Of a DNA stretch of 64,000 nt, positions 57,244-64,000 are shown piece by piece. The DNA is taken from assembly GCA_005503065.1 (NCBI GenBank), contig SCOE01000032.1, forward strand, positions 1-64,000, in the 5' to 3' direction. How positions within the stretch are numbered: the stretch's first letter is position 1; each line of letters begins with the position of its first letter. Made by a program: the position numbers and the translations under genes. The notes under the pieces were generated by a model that was not told where the DNA came from, ran no database searches, and was given only the letters and a program-made list of their open reading frames with translations. This DNA comes from Comamonadaceae bacterium ALPHA2B (GTDB taxonomy: Bacteria > Pseudomonadota > Gammaproteobacteria > Burkholderiales > Burkholderiaceae_C).

Positions 57244-58494
57244 ATGCCGCATCCGCCCGCCTCCGCAAGCCCCTCCCACGCGCCCGACGCCGCCTCGCCC
57301 GCCGGCCTGCTGCTCACCGGCGGCGGCGCCCGCGCCGCCTACCAGGTCGGCGTGCTGGAGGCGCTGGCCGACCTGCGGCGCGAGGCCGGGCGGCAGCAGG
57401 CCGGCAACCCCTTCCCCATCATCACCGGCACCTCGGCCGGCGCCATCAACGCCGCCGCGCTGGCCTGCGGCGCGGCGGACTTCGACCACGCGGTGCGCCA
57501 CATCGCCGACGTGTGGCAGCAGTTCCGGCCCGAGCAGGTGTACCGCGCCGAAGGGCTGCGGCTGCTCGACGCGCAAGGCCGCTGGCGCATGCTCTACGGG
57601 CTGGCGCGCCTGCTGGTGCGCTGGCGGCGCGAGCAGCCGCGCTCGCTGCTCGACAACGCGCCGCTGGCGGACCTGCTGCAGCAGCTGGTGCCGCTCGACC
57701 GCTTGCCGCGCCTGATGCAGGACGGCCACCTGCGCGCGCTGGCCGTCACGGCCTCGAGCTACAGCTCGGGCGAACACTTCACCTTCTACCAGTCGGCCGT
57801 GCCGATGCAGCCCTGGGTGCGCTCGCAGCGGCAGGCGGTGCCGGGGCCGATCACGCACGCGCACCTGCTCGCGTCCTCGGCCATTCCATTCGTGTTCCCG
57901 GCCACGGCGATCGACCACGCGGGCCACACCGAGTACTTCGGCGACGGCTCGATGCGGCAGTCGGCCCCGATCGCGGCGGCCATCCACCTGGGCGCGCGGC
58001 GCGTGCTGGTGGTGGGCGCCGGCCGGCTGCACGAGCCGCAGGCCTCGCACGGGCCCAACACGCTGGCCGGCTACCCCACGCTGGCGCAGATCGCCGGGCA
58101 TGCGATGTCGAGCATCTTCCTCGACGCGCTGGCGGTGGACGTCGAGCGGCTGCAGCGCATCAACCAGACGCTGGCGCTGATCCCGCCCGAGGCGCGCCGC
58201 GACACGCACCTGCGGCCGGTGGAGCTGCTGGTGATCGCGCCGTCGGAGCGCATCGACGTGATCGCCGCGCGGCATGTGAACGCCCTGCCCGGCGTGGTGC
58301 GGCGCGCCTTCGGCCACCGCGGCCCGGCCAACGGCCACGGCGCGCAAGCCGCGCAGTCGTCGGCGCTGGCGAGCTACGTGCTGTTCGACACCGGCTTCAC
58401 GCGCGAGCTGATGGCGCTGGGGCGGGCCGACACGCTGGCCCGGCGCGAGGCGGTACGGCGCTTCTTCGGCTGGGACGATGCATCCACGCCGTGA
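57244..58494 (+). CDS. patatin-like phospholipase
   Basis: 416 aa. Oxyanion loop TGGGARAAYQVGVLEAL, nucleophile Ser in GTSAGAIN, and catalytic Asp in FGDGSMRQ form the Ser-Asp dyad. No signal peptide. Acts on acyl esters; lipid remodelling is inferred. Divergent from apbC; the start chosen is the ATG at 57244. The long frame upstream is antisense to apbC. Confidence 0.9.
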   Translation: MPHPPASASPSHAPDAASPAGLLLTGGGARAAYQVGVLEALADLRREAGRQQAGNPFPIITGTSAGAINAAALACGAADFDHAVRHIADVWQQFRPEQVYRAEGLRLLDAQGRWRMLYGLARLLVRWRREQPRSLLDNAPLADLLQQLVPLDRLPRLMQDGHLRALAVTASSYSSGEHFTFYQSAVPMQPWVRSQRQAVPGPITHAHLLASSAIPFVFPATAIDHAGHTEYFGDGSMRQSAPIAAAIHLGARRVLVVGAGRLHEPQASHGPNTLAGYPTLAQIAGHAMSSIFLDALAVDVERLQRINQTLALIPPEARRDTHLRPVELLVIAPSERIDVIAARHVNALPGVVRRAFGHRGPANGHGAQAAQSSALASYVLFDTGFTRELMALGRADTLARREAVRRFFGWDDASTP

Positions 58495-58567
58495 TCGTCA
58501 CGAATGTGACGAATTCGGCTGCAACGCCCGGCTGGCGGGCGCTGCGGGCCGATTGCACTTTCGCATT

Positions 58568-58981
58568 TCAGGCGCTTTTCGGCGCTTTCGCGGCCTGCGC
58601 TTCGAGCATGGCGGCCATCTTCTGGTGGATGAGCTGGATCGCCTTGAGCGGGCGGATCATGACCTTGAAGGCGGTGATGCGGCCCTCGGCGTTCCACGTG
58701 ATCATGTCGACGCCGTTGACGCTGATTCCGTCGATCACAACCTCGAATTCCAGCACCGCATGGTCCGCGGCGACCGTCTCGCGCACGTAGCGGAAGGTGT
58801 CGTTGAAGAACACATCGAAGGCGGCGCGCAGGTAGGCCGCCGTGATGCGCTTGCCCACCTGCGGCGTGTGGACGACGGGCGAATGGAACACGGCCTCGTC
58901 CGCCAGCAGCGTGTCGAGGCCGGCCATGTCGCGTTCGCGCACCAGGCGGTGCCAGGTGGCCAGGGTGGCGGGGGTACTCAT
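58568..58981 (-). CDS. SnoaL/NTF2-like protein
   Basis: 137-aa alpha+beta barrel protein: helix WHRLVRERDMAGLDTLLADEAVFHSP, then VLEFEVVIDGISVNGVDMITW and RITAFKVMIRPLKA. Often a small isomerase or ligand-binding protein; no activity can be assigned. Strong helix at the end (HQKMAAMLEAQAAK). Confidence 0.85.
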   Translation of the reverse strand: MSTPATLATWHRLVRERDMAGLDTLLADEAVFHSPVVHTPQVGKRITAAYLRAAFDVFFNDTFRYVRETVAADHAVLEFEVVIDGISVNGVDMITWNAEGRITAFKVMIRPLKAIQLIHQKMAAMLEAQAAKAPKSA

Positions 58982-59080
58982 GATCGTCTCCTTGCGTGTT
59001 GGAAGCAGGCGGCACGGTAGCGCAGGCGGTGCCGGGCGCCGGTCGTCTGCGCGACCGGGGGCCTGTGGACGGATCCTGGC

Positions 59081-60238
59081 TCAGGCCGCGTCGACGAAGC
59101 GGCGCATCGCCAGCACGGCGCGCAGCGTGAGCGCCGTGGCGTCGCCGTCCAGCGCCTGCGGGTACGCCGACAGCTTGGCGATGACCAGGCCGCGTGCCGC
59201 ATCCACGAACACGTGCTGGCCGTGGATGCCCATGGCGAAGACCAGCGGCTGCTCGCCATCGAGCACATACCAGCCGCTGCGGTAGTGCATGGGCAGGCGA
59301 CCGAAGGCCTGGGCGAACTCGCCCGCCGCCCACGCCTCACGGTCGCCCTCGGTGGCGATGTCGGCGATCCATTCCGCGGGCACGATCTGTGTGTCGTCAC
59401 GACGGCCGCCATCGAGCACGAGCTGCCCGATGCGTGCGAAGTCGTGCAGCGTGCTGCACAGGCCGCCGGTGGCGCGCGGGGCGCCTTCCCAGTCGAGGGT
59501 GAGGGCCGCATCGTGCTGGGCGCCGAGCGGGCGCCAGAGCCGATCCGAGAGAAGCGTGGCCAAGGGCGCGCCGCCCGCACGTTCCAGCACCCAGCCCAGC
59601 AGGTCGGTGTTGGCCGACACGTAGCGAAAGGGCCCGCCATGCGCCGGCTCGCGCGCCGGCAGGCCGGCCAGGAAGCGGTGCAGCCCCTCGCGCGGCGTGC
59701 CCTCGGGCACCGGGTCCCAGCCCGTGGCGGCGCCGTAGCGGCGCAGGTCCTCGGTGTCCAGCCGTGCATCGGCGCGCATGTCGAGCAGTTGGCGCACGGT
59801 GGCGCCCGCATAGCCGGTGTGGGCGACCTCGGGCACGTACTGCGTGGCCGGCGCCTCCATGTCCAGCCGGCCCTCGCCGGCCAGCACGCCGCACAGCAGG
59901 CCGACGACGGACTTGGTGGCCGACATGAGGATGTGCGAGGTCGAGGGCGCCATGCCTTCGTCCCACCACTCGCCCACGATGCGGCCGTGGCGGAGCACGA
60001 CAAAGGCATCGCTGTGGGTGCGGCGCAGGAAGGTGTCCAGGTCCAGCGGCGTGCCGCGCGCGTCGACGCGGAAGGCCGACCAGTCGATGGGCGCCACTGG
60101 CAGCGGCGAAGCCTGCGCCGGGTCGTGCGCCACCACGGCGGTGGACAGGATAGCCGGCACCTGCCGGAAGGCGAGGCGTTGGTGGGGCGGCTGACGCCAG
60201 TCGGCGAGGGTGGGCGATGCAGAAGGGCTCGAACTCAT
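59081..60238 (-). CDS. beta-lactamase-fold serine hydrolase (class C / NylB-like)
   Basis: 385 aa. SxxK is SATK (Ser106-Lys109), the YxN motif is YVSAN near residue 204, and a third-motif-like GIHGQHV lies near the end. No signal peptide, so unlikely to be a secreted antibiotic-resistance enzyme; more like an esterase or 6-aminohexanoate-dimer hydrolase relative. Confidence 0.87.
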   Translation of the reverse strand: MSSSPSASPTLADWRQPPHQRLAFRQVPAILSTAVVAHDPAQASPLPVAPIDWSAFRVDARGTPLDLDTFLRRTHSDAFVVLRHGRIVGEWWDEGMAPSTSHILMSATKSVVGLLCGVLAGEGRLDMEAPATQYVPEVAHTGYAGATVRQLLDMRADARLDTEDLRRYGAATGWDPVPEGTPREGLHRFLAGLPAREPAHGGPFRYVSANTDLLGWVLERAGGAPLATLLSDRLWRPLGAQHDAALTLDWEGAPRATGGLCSTLHDFARIGQLVLDGGRRDDTQIVPAEWIADIATEGDREAWAAGEFAQAFGRLPMHYRSGWYVLDGEQPLVFAMGIHGQHVFVDAARGLVIAKLSAYPQALDGDATALTLRAVLAMRRFVDAA

Positions 60239-60293
60239 CGGCCGAATCTACCGCTGATTGCCGACCGATGCCGGCACAGCCCGGCCGCGGCGC

Positions 60294-60728
60294 TCAGGAG
60301 GGGAAGAGCTGGAAGGTCCGCCACACATTCAGCGCGACCACCACCAGCGCGAGCAGCATCAGCACCAGCAGGGCTCGGCTGCGACGGCCGGTGGCCAGTT
60401 GCCAGCCCCCGCCGAGCGCGCTGAAGACGCCGACCGCTGCCACGCACGCGAACAGCACCAGCGCCTGCCGGCCCTGCGCGGCCGTTCCGGTGAAGCGGCT
60501 GCCCTCCGCATCGGGCACGCCGGGGTTCAGCATGCCCGGCGCGAGGCGCCAGGCGATCACCGCCATGCCCACGGCCAGCAGCAGCCCGATGACCAGGCTG
60601 ATCGCGCCGAGCACCGCCACCTGGCGGGCCGAGCGCATCGGCTTGCCACAGCGCGGACAGGCGGTCGCGGGCGCCTCGGCAGTATGGCCGCAGGCGAGCG
60701 AGAAACAGACGGCAGCGGGCTTGGTCAT
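60294..60728 (-). CDS. zinc-ribbon membrane protein
   Basis: 144 aa from the ATG at 60728. An N-terminal Cys-rich part (CFSLACGHTAEAPATACPRCG) precedes three membrane segments (about 38-58, 86-105, 119-136). Unknown function. Weak support for the exact start; the frame is open further upstream. Confidence 0.65.
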   Translation of the reverse strand: MTKPAAVCFSLACGHTAEAPATACPRCGKPMRSARQVAVLGAISLVIGLLLAVGMAVIAWRLAPGMLNPGVPDAEGSRFTGTAAQGRQALVLFACVAAVGVFSALGGGWQLATGRRSRALLVLMLLALVVVALNVWRTFQLFPS

Positions 60729-61116
60729 GGCCTGGGATTGGGCCACCGCGGCGCCAGCCTGCCAATGCGCCGGCCGCGCTAGCACTTTCGGCCGTGGCGT
60801 CGAGGCGCGATTGACAGGGTCGATGCCCAGCTCGGCACAGACCATTTGTGCATGCTGCCGCTCGCGATGCGCAGCTCGTCCCCCTCCTCGGACCGCGCCC
60901 CGCCGTCTCGATCGGATCGTGGGTGTCCTTGTCTGTGCTGCGCACGCGGTTGAAGCTCCTACCAAGATCGTCTGGCAGACCCAATGGTGCGAGTAGACAT
61001 TGTTCGATACATGCTCCAGGCAAACCGCCTGGGTGTGCGTGTTGCCGCGTCGTGCTCAGTGCCCGAGGCATGCAAATCTAAGTGTTGCACCTCATCTAAG
61101 TCGGCGGGCTAAAGGA
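60729..61116. other. gap of about 390 bp without a gene
   Basis: No supported ORF, RNA or repeat. GC content falls towards 61.1 kb, the right-hand end of this gap bordering the toxin locus. Confidence 0.5.
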
Positions 61117-62114
61117 TCACTTGAATGCCTCCAATACGCTTTCGCAAACGATCCGTTTTTTGCGAACTATTCCTGACTGCGTGCACTCAATGGCTTCGTA
61201 TTTTCTCTTGTCCGGATTCCACTCATAACGAATACGCAGATCACTTGGAGCGTTCCCGCCACTTCGTGTGATGATATTTTTTGGTATCCCATTTCTCTGC
61301 AATCTGGAAAATTCAACCTCATTTGCAACGGGCGCAGACAGTACAAGGCAAAGATCTTTTTTGTTCTGAGTTTTCAAAAAAACGTAACGCGGTGGATTAG
61401 TTACTGGAGTTTTAGTATTTCCCGAAACTCCTTCGTCACAGACCCGGTTAGTATTCCCGGTGCCTCTAAACGTCTTGCTGACCCAGTAAAACCCGCTTGC
61501 TTTTCCAGCTTGTGAGATGTCGGTTTCCACAATAGAGGGATCGTAGCGAGGCGCCCACCTAATTTTTCGTGAACCCGAATCCACGGGATGTACAGAGCTG
61601 GTTGTAATACGTGGATCACTATACGACCCAGCATGATTTCGGAAATTTTGGAATGCACCAAAACTCGCGAAGTTGCCGGCCCAAGTTAGCTGATGATAGC
61701 CTCGCCCATAGAACGCTCCATAGGCTTGCCAGCGCCGCGACCGTCCTCGGTTAAAGTCCTAAACAATCCGGTTTCAATAAGCGATTGAGCAAGGTTGTGT
61801 AGATACCTCGACGCGGTTCCGGCGCTGAATGTCCTTATGAATCTGTTATAGGACTTTGAATGAATATTTGCTCTTTGGATCGCCGAACTCCACGGGACCG
61901 CGCCTGATAGGCTATTGCGAGGAGCACATTGCGCGAACTCCTCAGGACTCAACCACCAAACTTGCCGCATGTTGCTAATGAAGGTCCTTGGATGCAAATG
62001 CCAAGTGGCGGCCTTGCATTCCTCAGGCAGGCCGTCGAGGCATCGCTCACAATCTTTCTGACCGCCTCTTTTCAATGAGCCGAATTGATTTGAGAATTTC
62101 ATTAAATTCGTCAA
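61117..62114 (-). pseudogene. orphan effector C-terminus (glycoside hydrolase 19-like), frameshifted
   Basis: The frame from 62114 runs to GKPMERS then drifts; a one-base loss near 61714 shifts the true reading to FYGRGYHQLTWAGNF, the GRGxxQLT motif of GH19/lysozyme-like enzymes, and on through the frame ending at 61117. Homology to the active effector begins near 62030 with LPEECKAATWHLHPRTFI, almost identical to 63368-63433. The far C-terminal part (KASGFYW onward) has Cys and Lys-rich sequence unlike that effector. No start or promoter of its own is evident and it overlaps the immunity gene end, so it looks like a displaced or silent toxin cassette. Confidence 0.7.
61965..62030 (-). repeat. 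homologous junction segment, copy in the orphan cassette
   Basis: About 66 bp coding LPEECKAATWHLHPRTFISN then MR; roughly five of six bases match the copy at 63368-63433. A likely recombination point for swapping effector C-termini. Confidence 0.75.
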
Positions 62115-62634
62115 TCATCTCAAATGGAAGGCATTCGCTCAGCCCGACAATTGTATTGTTAAAGGTTCCGACAGCTGTTGAGCATAGTAGCACATACCCC
62201 GCTCTTCCCCCCTGTGAAAGATATTGAACCTGCCTTGTCCAGATGGACCAGATTTTTAGCTTCTTCTTCTTCATTGAACCAATCTTGGAAATTTCATCGA
62301 CAGCCGGTGGGCGCAGCAAATTTTTATTATCGGGAATTGACGGATTTTTGTAATTGATTTCAACAGCAGAGATAACGGGCGTCGATTTTTTTCCATATGC
62401 GACAATCAACTTTCTTTGATCAAATTCTGTTGCATATGGCGAACTTGGTTTCTCACCTAGGTATTCTTCCACCACTGCGGAATTTACCACTCGACATGCT
62501 GCTCTATGCAGGCCCTTCATCAAAATCGCCGGCTCATTTCTACACTCCGCAGGCTTCTCCTCACCGAGGACAAGGACAGGATGCAGAACGGCCCCCGCAA
62601 GCAGAAGCTGCGAGAGCGTTCTAGATTTCATCAT
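62047..62634 (-). CDS. putative periplasmic immunity protein
   Basis: 195 aa, no family recognised. A signal peptide (MMKSRTLSQLLLAGAVLHPVLVLG) predicts export. The rest is basic and AT-rich in coding, with VNSAVVEEYLGEKPS and late SECLPFEMIDEFNEILKSIRL. Its ATG overlaps the effector stop by 14 bp, the usual arrangement for a cell-wall-hydrolase effector and its periplasmic antidote. The role is inferred from location, export signal and overlap. Confidence 0.65.
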   Translation of the reverse strand: MMKSRTLSQLLLAGAVLHPVLVLGEEKPAECRNEPAILMKGLHRAACRVVNSAVVEEYLGEKPSSPYATEFDQRKLIVAYGKKSTPVISAVEINYKNPSIPDNKNLLRPPAVDEISKIGSMKKKKLKIWSIWTRQVQYLSQGGRAGYVLLCSTAVGTFNNTIVGLSECLPFEMIDEFNEILKSIRLIEKRRSERL

Positions 62635-64000
62635 TCAGCCGCCTCCAGATTTTCTGGAAATTGTTCTGACGCTCAGAATCATGCAATGGCGCCTTGTTTG
62701 CAGCGCCTCGATTAACGATGCCCCCGACCCTGGTCACGTTACTCGCCGCGGTTCCTGCGTCAGCCTCAGCATTAGTCCTTTCTCTGGACCAATAAAATCC
62801 TGAAGCGTCACAGGCATTAAAATCGTTGGATGCCAAGAGTACTGGATTTGGATCCGTTGTAAAGTCATGTCCACGAAATTTGCCGTAACTTGAATAGTTT
62901 CTTCTGCCGGTAATCTGTAGAAACCCGCGCCCTCGGAATCTGGGCCCGTCGCCACTGGCGCCGCCGCTGGCTGCATTTGCTTGCCCGTTGTCCATGCTCG
63001 CCGCCTTGATGACCACGGCACTCGGTCTACGCGCAGAATAGGCTTGTTCACTTTCCCCTGACCGAACCAAATTAAGGCGCTGAGCGAGTCCCGATCGGTA
63101 GTCGGCCGCCGCTTCAGTGGAAGTGATTAATTCGTACATGGTGCGAAAATAGCGCTCATTGCCAAGTTCCTCTCGGTATTGCCACCACCCTGTTTCATGG
63201 CCGACTTGTGCAAAAAAATGCGCAGCTCTTTGCCTTGTAAGGAGTAGGCCGTATTTCCTTAACATCGTATTCATGGGAGTTCGCAGCGAGTTGGCTCGCG
63301 TTTGCCCGGTTGTTGGTGCTGTATCGAGTGCCCTTGCAAGCTCCTTTTCGCTCAACCACCCACACATGCGCATATGGCTGATGAACGTCCTCGGATGCAA
63401 ATGCCACGTGGCAGCCTTGTACTCCTCGGGCAGGTCATCGAAAGTGATGGCCTTGCAGTGCGCCTCGAACTCCTCCCAGCCCTTGCCCGGCTCCACTCGG
63501 TACTCGTCATCCGTCTTGAGCCACTCGTAGCGCTTCGCGATGGTGCTGCGGTCCCACTCGGTCGGGAATTTGCAGATCGCCCGCTTGAACGTATTGCGAA
63601 CACCGTCATCGCCCAGGCGCCGGGCCAGTACCGTGCGCTGGCGGACGCTCTCGGGCACCTGGGGATCGCGGATGGCACGCCTGAGTTGCAATGAATCGCA
63701 GCGCTGGTTGTCTGCGCTTGGGTCGTCGTCGTAGCACTGCCAGCCCAGGAACGCAGGGAAGTCGGCATCGCTGAGCTTGAAAGTGCCCGGTGCGTTCAGG
63801 TCCGCCCACACGGTGCCGCTGGCGGTGGGAATCTGGCGCCAGTGCGCCGCGTTGCCTGGCAAGGGGTCGGGGCCCAGGTTGCGGCCGAAGCGCAGCAACT
63901 CATACCAGCCGCTCGGGCTGCTGGTGGCCTGCACGGCGGCGCCCAGGCTGTTGTGGCGCCGGTTGGCTTCGGCGTACAGGTTGTATTCGAAGTCCGGCTC
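62621..64000 (-). CDS. polymorphic-type effector with GH19/lysozyme-like C-terminal domain (partial at window edge)
   Basis: At least 460 aa in the window; the frame is open through 64000, so the start lies beyond. The high-GC N-terminal part (GWYELLRFGRN, AFLGWQCYDDDPS) gives way after LPEEYKAATWHLHPRTFISH to an AT-richer C-terminus. That half contains the likely catalytic Glu in FAQVGHETGWWQ and RFRGRGFLQITGRRNYSSYG of GH19/muramidase-type enzymes. Predicted to cleave peptidoglycan. Delivery, for example by a type VI secretion system, is likely from domain layout but no secretion gene is in the window. Confidence 0.75.
   Translation of the reverse strand, partial: EPDFEYNLYAEANRRHNSLGAAVQATSSPSGWYELLRFGRNLGPDPLPGNAAHWRQIPTASGTVWADLNAPGTFKLSDADFPAFLGWQCYDDDPSADNQRCDSLQLRRAIRDPQVPESVRQRTVLARRLGDDGVRNTFKRAICKFPTEWDRSTIAKRYEWLKTDDEYRVEPGKGWEEFEAHCKAITFDDLPEEYKAATWHLHPRTFISHMRMCGWLSEKELARALDTAPTTGQTRANSLRTPMNTMLRKYGLLLTRQRAAHFFAQVGHETGWWQYREELGNERYFRTMYELITSTEAAADYRSGLAQRLNLVRSGESEQAYSARRPSAVVIKAASMDNGQANAASGGASGDGPRFRGRGFLQITGRRNYSSYGKFRGHDFTTDPNPVLLASNDFNACDASGFYWSRERTNAEADAGTAASNVTRVGGIVNRGAANKAPLHDSERQNNFQKIWRRLNDEI
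63368..63433 (-). repeat. homologous junction segment, copy in the active effector
   Basis: About 66 bp coding LPEEYKAATWHLHPRTFISH then MR; pairs with 61965-62030. It sits at the change from high-GC N-terminal to AT-richer toxin sequence, marking the module boundary. Confidence 0.75.

Noticed and set aside
59081-60238. Possible antibiotic-resistance beta-lactamase
   Set aside because: No signal peptide, and the SxxK/YxN arrangement suits esterase or NylB-type hydrolases; called only as a serine hydrolase.

Overview
The window reads as high-GC chromosomal DNA of a betaproteobacterium, most likely a Comamonadaceae member close to Variovorax, Acidovorax or Hydrogenophaga. That placement is an inference from gene content: many orphan Bug/TctC receptors, two branched-chain-type ABC importers, short dispersed stem-loop repeats, and housekeeping genes such as serS, ispH, slpA, radC and apbC. 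Most genes are packed in overlapping same-strand operons.

1-23.3 kb is a catabolic island read leftwards on the minus strand. It holds two HAAT (Liv-type) importers, an aldehyde dehydrogenase, a C-terminally cut GMC oxidoreductase, two TctC receptors, an amidohydrolase, a DUF35/thiolase-like pair, a flavin reductase fused to an FCD ligand-binding domain, a NIPSNAP protein, a cupin, a CaiB-type CoA-transferase, an unrecognised internally duplicated protein and one GntR/FCD regulator. A palindrome of the form AATGG-N5-CCATT lies just upstream of the first gene of nearly every transcription unit, with weaker copies before the regulator gene and the second importer. The island therefore looks like one regulon for uptake and CoA-dependent breakdown of an unknown, probably acidic or aromatic, compound. 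The flavin reductase carries an FCD domain resembling that of the regulator, so one ligand may control both transcription and enzyme activity. The livF gene of the second importer has a one-base frameshift.

23.3-24.3 kb has no supported gene and is followed by tRNA-Ser(CGA). 24.3-42.8 kb is mostly core genome: serS, a threonine-dehydratase-like gene, ispH, slpA, radC, an Smr protein, a truncated haemoglobin, a DksA-like protein, an FtsX-type permease, an fdhD / winged-helix / YdeP-type molybdoenzyme operon, and a small block with a DUF378 protein, a glycosyltransferase and a glucan debranching-type enzyme.

42.8-55.1 kb is a second accessory region. A MarR regulator sits between divergent operons: TctC - Rieske oxygenase - a TctC/3-hydroxyacyl-CoA dehydrogenase chimera to the left, and Rieske oxygenase - phthalate-dioxygenase-type reductase to the right, followed by a complete tetronate pathway (ltnD, denD, otnK, otnC, otnI). 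Matching TTGCAT-ATGCAA palindromes flank the marR gene.

55.1-60.7 kb carries a LysR regulator, apbC, a patatin, an NTF2-like protein, a beta-lactamase-fold hydrolase and a zinc-ribbon membrane protein. 61.1-64.0 kb is AT-rich and looks like a polymorphic-toxin locus: a glycoside-hydrolase-19-like effector running off the window, an overlapping exported putative immunity protein, and a frameshifted second effector C-terminus joined through a repeated segment of about 66 bp.
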